A DNA stretch of 64,000 bases from Geodermatophilus amargosae (GCF_900116515.1 NZ_FPBA01000006.1:1-64000); one strand, 5' to 3'. Shown: positions 1-8,644, numbered from the stretch's first letter. The notes: generated by a model from the letters alone, not told the origin. A program made the numbers and translations.

Positions 1-121
1 TGAGGTCTCTCACCGGGTCAACCGGGTAAGGCCCCCGCCCAGACCAGCGGGTTGATAGGCCGGAAGTGGAAGCACCGCAAGGTGTGGAGCTGACCGGTAC
101 TAACAGGCCGAGGGCTTGACC
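1..121 (+). rRNA. 23S ribosomal RNA, 3' end (partial)
   Basis: The window opens inside 23S rRNA. The text around 85-121 (GACCGGTACTAA followed by a GGCCGAGGGCTTGAC-type end) is the conserved 3' terminus that pairs with the 5' end of the molecule. The exact 3' nucleotide is set by analogy and may be off by a few bases. It lies about 100 bases upstream of 5S rRNA, as in a normal bacterial 16S-23S-5S operon; the 122-223 spacer shows no tRNA. Confidence 0.93.
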
Positions 122-223
122 ACACACCTCCAGCCTGCAGGTTGGTGTCTCGCGTCCACTGTGCGGTTCTGAACGCACCAACCCCCCCGCCATTGCGGGG
201 CCCGGGGTTGTTCCGTTCACAGT

Positions 224-343
224 GTTACGGCGGCCATGGCGAGAGGGAAACGCCCGGACCCATTCCGAACCCGGAAGCTAAGCCTCTCAGCGCCGATGGT
301 ACTGCCCTGGAGACGGGGTGGGAGAGTAGGACGCCGCCGGACA
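224..343 (+). rRNA. rrf: 5S ribosomal RNA
   Basis: About 120 nt starting GTTACGGCGGCCATGGCG and ending near GGACGCCGCCGGAC. The 5' and 3' ends pair (CGGCGGC with GCCGCCG), and the internal segment CCCATTCCGAACCCGGAAG is the conserved 5S loop region. It follows 23S on the same strand and is followed at once by a strong hairpin terminator. Confidence 0.95.
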
Positions 344-352
344 ACCATTGAC

Positions 353-386
353 AGAAGGGCCCCCACCACCCGGTGGGGGCCCTTCT
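353..386 (+). terminator. rRNA operon terminator hairpin
   Basis: Perfect 15-bp inverted repeat (353-367 with 372-386) around a 4-base loop, ten bases after the 5S gene. There is no clear T tract, as is common in high-GC actinobacteria. It probably also blocks readthrough from the convergent DUF2461 gene. Confidence 0.85.
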
Positions 387-429
387 GCATGTCCGGAGAA
401 CGGCTCGGACAACGGCGCGGAAACGCCGT

Positions 430-1092
430 TCATCGACGGCGGATCTCCTTCGTCGTCGCCCCGACGTTGTCGGCGAGCCAGGCGTTCAGCGCGGTCAGGT
501 CCCGCCAGGACGTCCGCACCCGCTCCAGGGCCTCAGGGCCGTGCAGCCAGTCCGCGTACTCGAACAGCCGGCCGGCGTGCAACGAGCGGTGACGCAACAG
601 GTCGGCACGACCGTCGTCGACCTCGTAGCCCTTGGGGACCCGGGTGAGGCGGTCGCCGTCGATGCTCCAGCCGGCCGCGGCGAGGCGGTCGACCACGGCA
701 CGCAGCCGTGGGCCCTGCACGTCGTCGGCCACGGCCCGCCGGTAGCGCTCCACCTGGTCGGACTCCAGCCGCCAGGCACCGCCGGCCACGCGCAGCCCCT
801 CGGCGGAGATCTCCACGTAGCACGCGCCCGCACCGCGCCCCTCCTGGTGGGCGACGGCGCCCTGGTGCGTCTTGTACGGCGTCTTGTCGTTGCTGAAGCG
901 CACGTCCCGGTACGGACGGAACAGCTTCGCCGGACCGAACTCCGGGGCCAGGTCGTCGACCAGTGCCTGCATGGGCGCCCGCACGCAGCTGTCGTAGGCG
1001 GCGCGGTGTCGGGTCCAGTACGTCTTCGAGTTGTCGGCCTCGAGCCCCTCGTAGAACACCAGGCCCTCGTCGGGGAAGCCCTGGAACGTCAT
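430..1092 (-). CDS. DUF2461 domain-containing protein
   Basis: A 220-residue soluble protein that matches my memory of the DUF2461 (TIGR02453) family from end to end. Typical features are the N-terminal FxGFP segment, the N-S-K-x-Y-W motif near residue 21, and a central PYRDVRFSNDKTPYKTH stretch near 60-76. The biochemical function of this family is not established. It is the second gene of a two-gene minus-strand operon: its ATG overlaps the stop of the GNAT gene by 4 bp, so the two are translationally coupled. Confidence 0.85.
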   Translation of the reverse strand: MTFQGFPDEGLVFYEGLEADNSKTYWTRHRAAYDSCVRAPMQALVDDLAPEFGPAKLFRPYRDVRFSNDKTPYKTHQGAVAHQEGRGAGACYVEISAEGLRVAGGAWRLESDQVERYRRAVADDVQGPRLRAVVDRLAAAGWSIDGDRLTRVPKGYEVDDGRADLLRHRSLHAGRLFEYADWLHGPEALERVRTSWRDLTALNAWLADNVGATTKEIRRR

Positions 1093-1673
1093 GCTTCTCC
1101 CCCCAGGAGCGCGTGCCAGCGGAGCTCCCGCAGGGGCGTGCCCCCAGCGTCGAGCGTGCGGGCCCAGCCGTCCGGGCCCCAGCCGGCCGAGTCCAGGAAG
1201 TCCGCGGTGACCCGGTCCCCCTCGGCCACCCAGGTGGTCAGCCGCGCCGTCCCGTTGCCGGCAGCCAGGTCAGCGACCGCGGCCAGCAACCGGCTGCCGT
1301 GACCGCGCCGTCCCCACCGGGGTTCGACCAGCAGGACGGCGAGCTCGGTCGTGGGACCGGCGGGGTCGGGCTGCTCGTCCGCAGCGAGTTCCGGCGGCCC
1401 GTAGGCGGCGAAGCCGACGACCCGGTTGCCGTCGAGGGCCACGAGGACGCCGTGTGCGGGCGTGGGCGGGCTGACGATGGCCGCGGACCACGCGGCCTCG
1501 GCGTCCGCGGTGTCCCAGGCCTCGAGCACGGAGTCGGGCAGGACGTCGCGGTAGGCCGTGCGCCAGGTCTCGCCCTGCACGCGGGCCACCGCGGCGGCGT
1601 CCCCGGCGAGGGCGGGGCGCACGGACACGTCGGCGGTGCCGGTCAGGCGCGGGAAGGCGAAGCCGGGGTCCAC
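1089..1673 (-). CDS. GNAT-family N-acetyltransferase
   Basis: A 194-residue protein of the GNAT fold, which transfers acetyl from acetyl-CoA to an amine; the substrate cannot be read from sequence. The fold is indicated by a VRPA(L) beta strand near residue 17, the V-x-R-V-Q-G-E-T-W-R-x-A-Y helix near 30-40, and a LLVEPRWGRRGHGSRLL stretch near 115 containing the Q/RxxGxG/A acetyl-CoA loop (R-R-G-H-G-S). The GTG start at 1673 is supported by a TAGGCT -10 hexamer (1681-1686) ending 7 bases upstream, a leaderless arrangement. It is divergent from the YcaQ-like gene. Confidence 0.83.
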   Translation of the reverse strand: MDPGFAFPRLTGTADVSVRPALAGDAAAVARVQGETWRTAYRDVLPDSVLEAWDTADAEAAWSAAIVSPPTPAHGVLVALDGNRVVGFAAYGPPELAADEQPDPAGPTTELAVLLVEPRWGRRGHGSRLLAAVADLAAGNGTARLTTWVAEGDRVTADFLDSAGWGPDGWARTLDAGGTPLRELRWHALLGGEA

Positions 1674-1739
1674 GCGGGGCAGCCTAGGTCGGCGGGTGGG
1701 GGAGGCGGACCGTCAGCGGTGCACGGCAGGATCGGCGGC

Positions 1740-2972
1740 GTGCCCGTACCCGTCGCCGACCGGCTCCCTGCCGCCCTCGCCCGGCGCATCGCGCTGGCCG
1801 CGCAGGGCTTCGCCGACCCGCGTCCGGCCGGTGTCGTCGACAGCCGGCAGTTGCGGCGGATGACCGACCGGCTCGCCGTCGTCCAGATCGACTCGGTGAA
1901 CGTGGTCTCCCGCTCGCACTACCTGCCGGCGTTCAGCCGGCTCGGCGCCTACCGGCGGTCCACCCTCGACGACTTCACCGCCCGCCGTCACGAGCTGTTC
2001 GAGTTCTGGGCGCACGAGGCGTCCTTCCTGCCCGTCCGGCTGCACCCGTACCTGCGCTGGCGGATGGCCGCCGCCGAGGAGCAGGCGTGGGGGTCGATGG
2101 TGCGCATCCAGCGCGAGCGGCCCGGCTACGTGGCCGAGGTGCTCGACCGGGTGCGCGAGGCCGGTCCGATCCGCGCCAGCGAGCTCGGGGAGACCCGCCC
2201 CGACCGGCCCGGGTCGATGTGGAACTGGCACGCCGGCAAGGTCGCTCTCGAGTGGCTCTTCTACACCGGCGTCCTCACCGCGCGGGCCCGGACGACGTCG
2301 TTCGAGCGGGTCTACGACCTCACCGAGCGGGTCCTGCCCGCCGCCGTCCTGCAGACGCCGACGCCCGAGCCCGCCGACGCCGTCCGCGAGCTGGTCCGCA
2401 CCGCCGCCCGGGCACTGGGCGTGGCGACCGAGCACGACCTGCGCGACTACTTCCGGCTGCGCCCGGCCCAGGCCCGCCAGGCGATCACCGAGCTGGCCGA
2501 CGCCGGCGAGCTGCTGCCGGTCGAGGTGGCCGGGTGGGGCGCGCCCGCCTGGATGGACCCGGCCGCCCGCCGGCCGCGGTGGATCCGCGCCCGCGCCCTG
2601 CTGTCGCCGTTCGACTCGCTGGTGTGGGAGCGGCCTCGGGTCGAGCGCATCTTCGGCTTCCGGTACCGCCTGGAGATCTACACGCCCGCCGCGCAGCGGG
2701 TGCACGGCTACTACGTGCTGCCCTTCCTGCTCGGGGACCGGCTGGTGGCCCGGGTCGACCTCAAGGCCGACCGGCAGGCCGGGGTCCTCCGCGTGCAGGC
2801 CGCGCACGCCGAGGACGGCGTCGACCGTGCCGAGGTCGGCGCCGCGCTGGCCGCCGAGCTGCGGCTGATGGCCGGCTGGCTGGAGCTCGACGACGTCGCC
2901 GTCGCCGAGCGGGGGGACCTGGCGGCCGACCTTCCCGCGGCGCTGGCCGGTGCCGGCGCCGACGTCGCCTAG
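1740..2972 (+). CDS. YcaQ/AlkZ-type winged-helix DNA glycosylase family protein
   Basis: A 410-residue protein of the HTH_42 (YcaQ/AlkZ) superfamily. Members unhook DNA interstrand crosslinks or excise bulky alkylated bases. Family hallmarks seen are [13 protein letters not shown] near residue 45 (the QxD-type catalytic region), F-x-F-W-A-H-E-A near 85 and a [12 protein letters not shown] segment near 290. GTG 1740 was chosen because it is preceded by a CAGGAT -10-like hexamer (1727-1732) at leaderless spacing and because upstream in-frame sequence is antisense to the GNAT gene. Its stop codon TAG lies inside the thyA promoter. Confidence 0.82.
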   Translation: MPVPVADRLPAALARRIALAAQGFADPRPAGVVDSRQLRRMTDRLAVVQIDSVNVVSRSHYLPAFSRLGAYRRSTLDDFTARRHELFEFWAHEASFLPVRLHPYLRWRMAAAEEQAWGSMVRIQRERPGYVAEVLDRVREAGPIRASELGETRPDRPGSMWNWHAGKVALEWLFYTGVLTARARTTSFERVYDLTERVLPAAVLQTPTPEPADAVRELVRTAARALGVATEHDLRDYFRLRPAQARQAITELADAGELLPVEVAGWGAPAWMDPAARRPRWIRARALLSPFDSLVWERPRVERIFGFRYRLEIYTPAAQRVHGYYVLPFLLGDRLVARVDLKADRQAGVLRVQAAHAEDGVDRAEVGAALAAELRLMAGWLELDDVAVAERGDLAADLPAALAGAGADVA

Positions 2973-2975
2973 GCT
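2970..2975 (+). promoter_or_regulatory. -10 hexamer of thyA built on the ycaQ stop codon
   Basis: TAGGCT matches the actinobacterial TANNNT -10 consensus. Its first three bases are the TAG stop of the upstream gene. It ends 8 bases before the thyA GTG, which would give a leaderless or nearly leaderless mRNA. Confidence 0.5.
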
Positions 2976-2983
2976 GGGCCGCC

Positions 2984-3796
2984 GTGGGGAGCAGCGGAGC
3001 GGTCGACACGCAGTACGAGGACCTCCTGCGACGGATCCTCGAGACGGGGACGCCGAAGTCCGACCGCACGGGCACCGGCACGGTGAGCACCTTCGGCGAG
3101 CGGCTGCGCTACGACCTCTCGACGTCGTTCCCGCTGGTCACCACGAAGAAGGTGCACTTCCGCTCGGTCGCCGTCGAGCTGCTGTGGTTCCTCCGCGGCG
3201 ACGGCAACGTCCGCTGGCTGCAGGAGCACGGCGTCAGCATCTGGGACGAGTGGGCCGACGCGGACGGCGACCTCGGCCCGGTCTACGGCGTGCAGTGGCG
3301 CTCGTGGCCGGCGCCGGACGGACGGACGATCGACCAGCTGCAGGGCGTCCTCGACACGCTGCGCACCGACCCCGACTCCCGGCGCATGGTGGTGTCGGCG
3401 TGGAACGTCGCCGCGCTGCCGGAGATGGCGCTGGCCCCCTGCCACGCCCTGTTCCAGTTCGCCGTCCACGACGGCCGGCTGTCCTGCCAGCTCTACCAGC
3501 GCAGCGCCGACATGTTCCTCGGCGTCCCGTTCAACATCGCCAGCTACGCGCTGCTCACCCGGATGGTCGCCGCCCAGGCAGGCCTGCAGCCGGGTGAGTT
3601 CATCTGGGTCGGCGGCGACTGCCACGTCTACAGCAACCACGTCGAGCAGGTCCGCGAGCAGCTCTCCCGCGACGTCCGGCCGTTCCCGGCGCTGGAGATC
3701 GCCCCGGCGCCGTCGCTGTTCGACCACCGCTTCGAGGACTTCGCCCTGCACGGCTACGACCCGCACCCGGCCATCCGCGGCGCGGTCGCGGTCTGA
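2984..3796 (+). CDS. thyA: Thymidylate synthase ThyA
   Basis: A 270-residue enzyme converting dUMP to dTMP with 5,10-methylenetetrahydrofolate, releasing dihydrofolate. Seen are SDRTGTGT (dUMP phosphate loop), the catalytic Cys at about residue 153 in A-P-C-H-A-L-F-Q-F, the [18 protein letters not shown] block, and the C-terminal HP-x-I-R region. The length fits the classical ThyA family (about 264). GTG 2984 is the only start that keeps family length; it follows a TAGGCT -10. folA follows after 4 bp, so the product dihydrofolate is recycled by the next enzyme. ThyA in place of flavin-dependent ThyX is notable only because many actinobacteria carry both. Confidence 0.97.
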   Translation: MGSSGAVDTQYEDLLRRILETGTPKSDRTGTGTVSTFGERLRYDLSTSFPLVTTKKVHFRSVAVELLWFLRGDGNVRWLQEHGVSIWDEWADADGDLGPVYGVQWRSWPAPDGRTIDQLQGVLDTLRTDPDSRRMVVSAWNVAALPEMALAPCHALFQFAVHDGRLSCQLYQRSADMFLGVPFNIASYALLTRMVAAQAGLQPGEFIWVGGDCHVYSNHVEQVREQLSRDVRPFPALEIAPAPSLFDHRFEDFALHGYDPHPAIRGAVAV

Positions 3797-3800
3797 CGGG

Positions 3801-4325
3801 GTGCCGGTCCGGCTGATCTGGGCGCAGGCGCACGGCGGCGTCATCGGCGCCGGCGGGCGGCTGCCCTGGCGCCTGCCCGAGGACCTGCGGCTGTTCAAGG
3901 AGCTGACCTCCGGGGCGACCGTCGTCATGGGGCGGCGGACGTGGGAGTCGCTGCCCGAGCGCAACCGCCCGCTGCCCGGCCGGCGCAACGTCGTGCTCAC
4001 CCGCGACCCCGCCTGGACCGCCGACGGCGCGGAGCGCGCCGGCTCGGTGGAGGAGGTGCTCGCCGCGCACCCCGACTGCTGGGTGATCGGCGGCGCCGCG
4101 GTGTACGCGGGGTTCCTCCCGTACGCCGAGCGGCTGGTGGTCACCGACGTCGACCTGACCGTCGACGGCGACACCCACGCCCCCGTCCTCGACCCCGGTT
4201 GGCGGCCCGTCCTCCGCACGCCGGACGGCGGGTGGGCCGCCTCGGCGACGGGGCTGCGGTACGCCGTCACCGAGTACGGCCGCGCGCCCGTTGCCGGGCC
4301 GGGCACGTCTGCGGACGGTCGGTAG
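3801..4325 (+). CDS. folA: Dihydrofolate reductase
   Basis: A 174-residue NADPH-dependent reductase regenerating tetrahydrofolate. Seen are the G-x-L-P-W-x-L-P-E-D-L-x-x-F-K substrate loop near residues 20-33 (acidic Glu/Asp in the active site), V-V-M-G-R-R-T-W-E-S-L-P near 42-53, and the W-V-I-G-G-A-A-V-Y NADPH motif near 95. GTG 3801 lies 4 bp after the thyA stop, so translation is probably coupled. The stop codon TAG forms the first half of the next gene's -10 element. Confidence 0.96.
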   Translation: MPVRLIWAQAHGGVIGAGGRLPWRLPEDLRLFKELTSGATVVMGRRTWESLPERNRPLPGRRNVVLTRDPAWTADGAERAGSVEEVLAAHPDCWVIGGAAVYAGFLPYAERLVVTDVDLTVDGDTHAPVLDPGWRPVLRTPDGGWAASATGLRYAVTEYGRAPVAGPGTSADGR

Positions 4326-4328
4326 ATT
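4323..4328 (+). promoter_or_regulatory. -10 hexamer of dapA built on the folA stop codon
   Basis: TAGATT fits TANNNT, overlaps the folA TAG stop and ends 7 bases before the dapA ATG. This predicts a leaderless dapA transcript starting at or near the ATG. Confidence 0.55.
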
Positions 4329-4335
4329 CGACCGC

Positions 4336-5232
4336 ATGACCACCGACCCCGCCCGGCCCTTCGGGCGCGTGCTGACGGCGATGGTGACCCCGCTCGCCGA
4401 GGACGGCTCGATCGACCTCGCGGGGGCCCAGGAGCTGGCCGCGCACCTGGTGGACCGGCAGGCCCACGACGGCCTGGTCGTGCTCGGCACGACCGGTGAG
4501 GCGCCGACGCTCAGCGACGGCGAGCAGCACGCGGTCCTGGAGTCGGTCCTCGACGCGGTGGGCGACCGCGCGGTCGTCGTCGCCGGGGTCGGCACGAACG
4601 ACACCGCGCACACCATCGACAACGCCCGCCGGGCCGAGCGGCTCGGCGCGCACGGCCTCCTGGTCGTGACGCCCTATTACAACAAGCCGCCGCAGGCCGG
4701 CCTGCTGCGCCACTTCACCTCGGTCGCCGACTCGACCGACCTGCCGGTGATGCTCTACGACATCCCGCCGCGCTCGGTCGTGCCCATCGAGGTCGAGACG
4801 CTGGTCCGCGCCGCCGAGCACCCGCGCATCGTCGCGGTGAAGGACGCCAAGGGCGACTTCGGTGCCCTCGCCTGGACGCTGGCGCGCACCGACCTCGCCT
4901 ACTACTGCGGCGAGGACATGCTCAACCTGCCGATGCTGGCGCTCGGCGCGGTCGGCGTGGTGAGCGTGGCCGGGCACCTCGTCGGCCCCCGGCTGGCCGA
5001 GATGATCGCCGCGGTGGAGTCCGGCGACCTCGCCAAGGCCCGCGAGGTCAACGACAGCCTGCTGCCGGTCTACACCGGCATCTTCCGCACCCAGGGCGTC
5101 ATCCTGGCGAAGGCGGCGCTGCGCGAGATGGGGCTGCCCTCGGGCCCCGTGCGCCCACCGCTGGTCGACGCCACGCCCGAGCAGATCGCGCAGCTGCGCG
5201 CCGACCTCGCCGACGGAGGCATCTCCCTGTGA
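4336..5232 (+). CDS. dapA: 4-hydroxy-tetrahydrodipicolinate synthase
   Basis: A 298-residue TIM-barrel aldolase that condenses pyruvate with aspartate-semialdehyde, the first committed step to diaminopimelate and lysine. Seen are V-L-G-T-T-G-E-A-P-T-L (pyruvate-binding TTGE motif near residue 50), Y-Y-N-K-P near 114, the conserved Tyr of L-Y-D-I-P-P-R-S near 140 and the Schiff-base Lys at about 169 in V-A-V-K-D-A-K-G-D. The ATG at 4336 follows a TAGATT -10 at leaderless spacing. rnj follows after 19 bp, an order (dapA-rnj) common in actinobacteria. Confidence 0.96.
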   Translation: MTTDPARPFGRVLTAMVTPLAEDGSIDLAGAQELAAHLVDRQAHDGLVVLGTTGEAPTLSDGEQHAVLESVLDAVGDRAVVVAGVGTNDTAHTIDNARRAERLGAHGLLVVTPYYNKPPQAGLLRHFTSVADSTDLPVMLYDIPPRSVVPIEVETLVRAAEHPRIVAVKDAKGDFGALAWTLARTDLAYYCGEDMLNLPMLALGAVGVVSVAGHLVGPRLAEMIAAVESGDLAKAREVNDSLLPVYTGIFRTQGVILAKAALREMGLPSGPVRPPLVDATPEQIAQLRADLADGGISL

Positions 5233-5251
5233 GTCCTGTGAGCACGACCCC

Positions 5252-6964
5252 GTGACGGTCAGCACCGCCGGCACCGCCGGCCAGCCGCACCTCGACCTCA
5301 CGACGCCGCCGCCGCTGCCCGCCGGCGGGCTGCGGGTCATGGCGCTCGGCGGCCTCGGCGAGATCGGCCGCAACATGGCCGTCCTCGAGTTCGAGGGCAA
5401 GCTGCTGGTCATCGACTGCGGCGTGCTCTTCCCCGAGGCCGAGCAGCCCGGCGTCGACCTGATCCTCCCGGACTTCGGGATCATCGAGCACCGCCTCGAC
5501 GACGTCGTCGCCGTCGTCCTCACCCACGGGCACGAGGACCACATCGGCGCGATCCCCTACCTGCTGCGGCTGCGCGGGGACATCCCGCTGGTCGGCTCTC
5601 GGTTCACCCTCGCCCTGGTGGCGGCCAAGCTGCGCGAGCACCGGCTGGTCCCGACGCTGGTCGAGGTGGCCGCGGGCGACGACCACCTGGCCGGGCCGTT
5701 CCACTGCGAGTTCATCTCGGTGAACCACTCGATCCCCGACGCGCTCGCCGTCGCCGTCCACACGCCCGCCGGCGTGCTGGTGCACACCGGCGACTTCAAG
5801 ATGGACCAGCTCCCGCTCGACGGCGTCCTCACCGACCTCGGCGCGTTCGCCCGCCTCGGCCTCGAGGGCATCGACCTGCTGCTGGCCGACTCCACCAACG
5901 CCGAGGTGCCCGGCTTCGTCGTCCCCGAGCGCAACATCGGCCCGGTGCTCGAGGACGTCTTCCGCCGCGCCACGCAGCGGCTGATCGTCTCCAGCTTCGC
6001 CAGCCACGTGCACCGCATCCAGCAGGTGCTCGACGCCGCCGAGACGCACGGCCGCAAGGTCGCCCTCGTCGGCCGCTCGATGGTGCGCAACATGGGCGTC
6101 GCGCAGGACCTCGGGCTCCTGCGGGTGGCGCCGGGGTTGATGGTCAAGCTCGACGAGGCGACGGCGATGCCCCCGGAGCAGGTCGTGCTGATCAGCACCG
6201 GCTCACAGGGGGAGCCGCTGTCGGCGCTCGGGCGCATGGCCCGCGGCGAGCACCACCAGGTGACCATCGAGGCCGGCGACACGATCGTGCTGGCGTCCTC
6301 GCTGGTGCCCGGCAACGAGACCGCCGTCTACAAGGTCATCAACGGGCTGGCGCGACTGGGCGCCACCGTGGTGCACAAGGAGACGGCGATGGTGCACGTC
6401 TCCGGGCACGCGCCGGCCGGCGAGCTGCGCACCCTGCTCAACGTGGCCAAGCCCCGCTACCTGATGCCCGTGCACGGCGAGTGGCGCCACCTGCGCGCAC
6501 ACGCCGCGCTGGCCGAGCAGACCGGCATGGCCGCCGACCGGGTGCTGCTCGCCGAGGACGGCGTCGTCGTGGACCTGGTCGACGGCAAGGCCTCGATCAC
6601 CGGGTCGGTGCCGGTCGGCAACGTCTACGTCGACGGGCTCAACGTCGGCGACGTCGGCGAGGAGTCCCTGCAGGAGCGGCGGATCCTCGGCGACGAGGGC
6701 TTCGTGGCGCTCACCGTGGTGATCGAGCCCTCCACCGGCACGATCGTGCGTCCGGTGCACCTGTCCACCCGCGGCTTCTCCGACGACCCCGCCGCCTTCG
6801 ACGAGGTGCTGCACCTGGTCGAGACGAACCTCAAGCGGGACCTCGCCGACGGTCAGCGGGACGCGCACCGGCTGTCGCAGTCGATCCGCCGGACCGTGGG
6901 CAAGTGGGTGTCCGACACCTACCGCCGTCGTCCGATGATCATCCCGACCGTCCTCGAGGTCTGA
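5252..6964 (+). CDS. rnj: Ribonuclease J
   Basis: A 570-residue metallo-beta-lactamase/beta-CASP nuclease with 5'-3' exo- and endoribonuclease activity in RNA maturation and decay. The zinc-binding H-G-H-E-D-H motif is at residues 92-97. G-L-G-E-I-G-R-N near 35, the H-T-G-D-F-K motif near 180 and the M-P-V-H-G-E-W-R-H beta-CASP motif near 405 are also visible. Length is normal. GTG 5252 sits 19 bp after dapA with no strong ribosome-binding site, so it is probably coupled to dapA translation. A conserved hairpin repeat follows the stop. Confidence 0.96.
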   Translation: MTVSTAGTAGQPHLDLTTPPPLPAGGLRVMALGGLGEIGRNMAVLEFEGKLLVIDCGVLFPEAEQPGVDLILPDFGIIEHRLDDVVAVVLTHGHEDHIGAIPYLLRLRGDIPLVGSRFTLALVAAKLREHRLVPTLVEVAAGDDHLAGPFHCEFISVNHSIPDALAVAVHTPAGVLVHTGDFKMDQLPLDGVLTDLGAFARLGLEGIDLLLADSTNAEVPGFVVPERNIGPVLEDVFRRATQRLIVSSFASHVHRIQQVLDAAETHGRKVALVGRSMVRNMGVAQDLGLLRVAPGLMVKLDEATAMPPEQVVLISTGSQGEPLSALGRMARGEHHQVTIEAGDTIVLASSLVPGNETAVYKVINGLARLGATVVHKETAMVHVSGHAPAGELRTLLNVAKPRYLMPVHGEWRHLRAHAALAEQTGMAADRVLLAEDGVVVDLVDGKASITGSVPVGNVYVDGLNVGDVGEESLQERRILGDEGFVALTVVIEPSTGTIVRPVHLSTRGFSDDPAAFDEVLHLVETNLKRDLADGQRDAHRLSQSIRRTVGKWVSDTYRRRPMIIPTVLEV

Positions 6965-6968
6965 CGGA

Positions 6969-7040
6969 GGACCACCCTTCCCCCCACGCCTCGCACGCTC
7001 GGCGCGGGACCCGGGAGGGCGGCCGTCCCAGTACGTCACC
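6969..7040. repeat. Dispersed convergent-junction hairpin repeat, copy A
   Basis: A 72-bp element starting 4 bp after the rnj stop, about 92% identical by eye to the element at 28531-28601 (one single-base indel, five substitutions). It can fold with an inner stem (CCCACGCC with GGCGCGGG, one mismatch) enclosed by an outer CCACCCT-type stem. It lies between convergent genes rnj and sortase, so it may act as a bidirectional terminator. A further 8-bp stem (7043-7050 with 7067-7074) follows. Confidence 0.7.
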
Positions 7041-7075
7041 GGGCCGGCGACGGTGCTCCTGAGGTCTCGCCGGCG

Positions 7076-7705
7076 TCACGGTGCGGTGCGGACGGCGGTG
7101 ACGACGAGGTTGTCGACGTAGCTGCGGGCGTCGCGGTCGAACGCGCCCGTGCAGGTCACCAGCCGGAGCACGTCGTCAGCGGTGGCCCCGAAGACGGCCG
7201 CGGTGGGGAACGCGTCCTTCGGGAACCGTTCCGCGCCGACGACCTCGTACCGCGCCACCGAGCCGTCGGCCACGGTCACCTCGACGAGGTCCCCGGAACC
7301 GAGGTCGCGCAGGTCGGAGAACACGGCCGGACCGGCGGTGGAGTCGACGTGACCGAGCAGGACGGTCGGCCCGCGGGCTCCGGGCCGGCCTCCGCCGGTG
7401 AACCAGCCGACCCGGTCGAAGTCGGCGGGCACCTCGGCCGTGCCGTCGGCGAGGACGCCCAGCTCGATGAGGTCGTCGGTCACCCCGATGGCGGGCACCG
7501 AGACCGCGACCGGCTCGGGCACGGTGGCCGGGTCGACGACGGCCGGTGCGCCCCGCTCGGGGACCGCCGGAGACGGGACCGGGGTGGACGGGACCGCCGC
7601 CGCGGGAGGCGGTGGGGGAGCCGCGGACCCGGCCGCGCCCGGAGCGGCGCAGCCGGCGAGCACCGCCGCCGTCGCCGCCAGCATCAGCGCGCGGCCGGGG
7701 CGCAT
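7076..7705 (-). CDS. Class F sortase
   Basis: A 209-residue secreted or membrane-tethered transpeptidase of the sortase fold, probably class F. There is an N-terminal signal with a possible lipobox (V-L-A-G-C, Cys about residue 19), a Pro/Ala/Ser-rich linker to about residue 60, then the catalytic domain. The triad is visible: His119 in L-L-G-H-V-D-S, Cys185 in L-V-T-C-T-G and Arg194 in D-A-R-S-Y-V-D-N. Its start lies 2 bp after the stop of the CHRD protein gene, so the two form an operon with the putative substrate first. A lipoprotein signal on a sortase is atypical; simple Sec membrane anchoring is the alternative. Confidence 0.85.
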   Translation of the reverse strand: MRPGRALMLAATAAVLAGCAAPGAAGSAAPPPPPAAAVPSTPVPSPAVPERGAPAVVDPATVPEPVAVSVPAIGVTDDLIELGVLADGTAEVPADFDRVGWFTGGGRPGARGPTVLLGHVDSTAGPAVFSDLRDLGSGDLVEVTVADGSVARYEVVGAERFPKDAFPTAAVFGATADDVLRLVTCTGAFDRDARSYVDNLVVTAVRTAP

Positions 7706-7707
7706 CC

Positions 7708-8421
7708 TCAGCCGCCGGTCGTCGCGCGACGTCGCGCCGCGACCGCGCCGGCGGCGGCCAGCGCACCGAGTCCGGCGACCGAGAGCAGCGCCGTCCCGCC
7801 CTCGGCGTCCTGCGCCGTCCCACCGACACCGGTCTCCACGCCGCCGACCGGGATCGCCGTCAGCTGACCGCGCACGGCGCCGGCCGGTGAGGCGGTGGTG
7901 TGGGTGTCGGTGGCGAAGGACGACGGGTCGGCCTCGATCTGGGCGAGGGTGAAGCCGGCGCCGGTGTCGGTCCCGTTGGTCACCACGCCGGTGGTGAACG
8001 GACCCTGCAGGCAGCCGCTGCTCACCAGCCGGCCCGATCCGTCGTCCTCCGGGTTCGGGAAGGCGAGCCGCGGCGGCCCGGGCTGGCCGGCGGCCGCCTG
8101 GTGGACGTGGGTGGCCGTCTTCGCCGGGCTCTGGAAGGGCGGCGTCACACCGGAGAGGCTGATGTCGAAGCAGATGATCTCCAGGTCGGAGTTGATCCGG
8201 TACGTGAAGGTCCCCGTGGCGCCCGGCGTGCCGGGGGTGGGGACGCCGTCGGGGTTGATGACCGCATCGGGGGTCGCCATCGCCGTGAAGGCGCTGGTGA
8301 AGGTGGCCGGCTCGGCCACCTCGGTCTCCGCGGAGGCACTGCCGGCGCCGACCATGGCGACGGCGCCGGCGATGCCGGTGACGACCGCGGTGCGGGCCAG
8401 GGACGTGGGGAATCGGGACAC
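7708..8421 (-). CDS. CHRD-domain secreted surface protein, probable sortase substrate
   Basis: A 237-residue exported protein. A Sec signal peptide covers about residues 1-31 (cleavage near A-S-A-E). The body matches a CHRD (chordin-like) domain: a T-G-T-F-T-Y-R-I strand, an H-V-H-Q-A metal-site-like motif near 105, and a T-H-T-T-A-S-P-A-G-A-V-R-G-Q-L end near 180-195. The C-terminus has the three-part layout of a cell-wall sorting signal: P-V-G-G-V-E-T-G near 198-205, a hydrophobic segment, then an R-R-R tail. There is no LPXTG. The sortase gene follows 2 bp downstream. Confidence 0.75.
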   Translation of the reverse strand: MSRFPTSLARTAVVTGIAGAVAMVGAGSASAETEVAEPATFTSAFTAMATPDAVINPDGVPTPGTPGATGTFTYRINSDLEIICFDISLSGVTPPFQSPAKTATHVHQAAAGQPGPPRLAFPNPEDDGSGRLVSSGCLQGPFTTGVVTNGTDTGAGFTLAQIEADPSSFATDTHTTASPAGAVRGQLTAIPVGGVETGVGGTAQDAEGGTALLSVAGLGALAAAGAVAARRRATTGG

Positions 8422-8438
8422 GGGGTGCTCCTCGGTGC

Positions 8439-8454
8439 GGTGACGGTGGTCACC
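8439..8454. promoter_or_regulatory. CRP-like palindrome upstream of CHRD-sortase operon
   Basis: Perfect 16-bp dyad GGTGAC-N4-GTCACC, which contains GTGA-N6-TCAC, the core of CRP/FNR-family sites. It lies 18-33 bases upstream of the CHRD gene start (8421). The assignment to a CRP-type regulator is inference. Confidence 0.4.
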
Positions 8455-8644
8455 AGGAGGTACCGCGCGGGTCGGCCGGGCGTTCAGTCCCGGCGGCGCG
8501 GCGGCCGGTGCGGAGGACGGGTCGGTGCCCGGCGGGCCTCCTCCGGTGAAGAGTTGCCGGGGTCCTGAACGGGACGGCGGTCACGGCCGTATCTCCTCGT
8601 GCGCGGCTCCCGACTGGCGGGTGCCGCTCATCGAGGGGACTTCC

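Noticed and set aside
122-223. A tRNA in the 23S-5S spacer.
   Set aside because: No acceptor or anticodon stem pattern; spacer is only about 100 bases.
6969-7040. A 6C-type small RNA in the hairpin repeat.
   Set aside because: Only one C-run is present and it falls at the base of a stem, not in two C-rich loops.
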